15,558 bases of DNA from Planctomycetaceae bacterium. Its GTDB lineage: Bacteria; Planctomycetota; Planctomycetia; Pirellulales; Pirellulaceae. Positions 15,440 to 15,558 of this stretch are shown piece by piece. Below the pieces are notes generated by a model. It did not search any database. It was not told where the DNA came from and saw only the letters and a program-made list of their open reading frames with translations. Position 1 is the first letter of the stretch; the number at the start of each line of letters is the position of its first letter. The translations under genes and the position numbers were made by a program. The stretch is taken from assembly GCA_005773145.1 (NCBI GenBank), contig SXHS01000215.1:1-15558 (forward strand). The letters run 5' to 3'.

Positions 15440-15487
15440 TTTTCCTCAGGATGTGTCTTCCTCAGGATGTGTCTTCATCACGCTGTG
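15440..15487. repeat. 16-bp tandem repeat, three copies plus a partial fourth
   Basis: Units at 15440-15455 and 15456-15471 differ at one position (TTTTCCTCAGGATGTG and TCTTCCTCAGGATGTG). The third, 15472-15487 (TCTTCATCACGCTGTG), differs from the second at four positions. A decayed fourth begins at 15488 (CTTTCATCA). The head-to-tail arrangement without spacers marks a short tandem repeat and not CRISPR. Confidence 0.8.
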
Positions 15488-15517
15488 CTTTCATCAAAAA
15501 CGCGCTTTCCTCTGGCT

Positions 15518-15538
15518 CCCTCCCCCTTGCGGGGAGGG
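15518..15538. repeat. GC-rich intergenic palindrome
   Basis: CCCTCCCC (15518-15525) and GGGGAGGG (15531-15538) form a perfect 8-base stem with a 5-base loop, followed by a further GGGGAGGGGG tract (15541-15550). This resembles the common C-rich/G-rich palindromic elements scattered between genes in many GC-rich bacteria. No T-run follows it within the window. Confidence 0.6.
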
Positions 15539-15558
15539 CTGGGGAGGGGGTTGCCAAG

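Larger units (their letters stand above)
15244..15558. other. non-coding region upstream of pair B
   Basis: About 315 bases run to the right edge without a convincing gene. The longest minus-strand candidate here is a 34-codon ORF with no supporting signal. The region holds the pair B promoter, a 16-base tandem repeat (15440-15487) and a GC-rich palindrome (15518-15538). Stops are frequent on the minus strand from the right edge, so no gene appears to enter from outside in that direction. Confidence 0.6.

Noticed and set aside
15440..15495. CRISPR array
   Set aside because: Units are 16 bases, directly abutting and without spacers, so this is a short tandem repeat.

Overview
The window looks like planctomycete chromosome, probably Pirellulales-like. 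The main reason is two gene pairs of a kind largely confined to, and amplified in, Planctomycetes: a secreted PSCyt1-DUF1549-DUF1553 cytochrome-type protein followed by a Tat-exported DUF1501 protein. The DNA is GC-rich (about 60% by eye) and genes are spaced loosely.

Layout, left to right. (1) Bases 1-2036: two folate genes on the minus strand. folK runs off the left edge and purU (formyltetrahydrofolate deformylase) is complete. Between them is a 51-codon GTG-start ORF (661-816) with its own candidate promoter. (2) 2037-2483: a plus-strand cysteine-rich YkgJ-type metal-cluster protein, ending at a double-hairpin repeat that probably terminates both it and the converging gene. (3) 2567-7313: minus-strand pair A, a 1059-residue PSCyt1/DUF1549/DUF1553 protein followed by DUF1501. 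Its promoter places the transcription start on the ATG itself, suggesting a leaderless mRNA. (4) 7562-11328: a plus-strand signalling pair. The first gene is a membrane hybrid histidine kinase (periplasmic sensor, HAMP, HisKA, HATPase, REC, Hpt) and the second is a REC-HD-GYP response regulator, predicted to degrade cyclic di-GMP. (5) 11373-15234: minus-strand pair B, a 788-residue PSCyt1/DUF1549/DUF1553 protein overlapping a GTG-start DUF1501 gene by 8 bases. (6) 15235-15558: the promoter of pair B, then non-coding sequence with a 16-base tandem repeat and a GC-rich palindrome.

How the parts may work together. PurU makes formate and tetrahydrofolate, and FolK makes a precursor of dihydropteroate, so both touch the folate pool. 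The kinase and HD-GYP protein form an apparently complete phosphorelay (His to Asp to His to Asp) ending in cyclic-di-GMP turnover. It is divergent from pair A and convergent with pair B. Whether it controls these exported proteins is only suggested by position. The two pairs are diverged paralogues, not a recent duplication. I see no CRISPR array, tRNA, rRNA, transposase or prophage gene. Nothing is clearly a new system; the best leads are the leaderless promoter, the 51-codon ORF, the possible second domain on FolK, the insert in the HD-GYP domain, and the signalling pair lying between two exported cytochrome-type modules.
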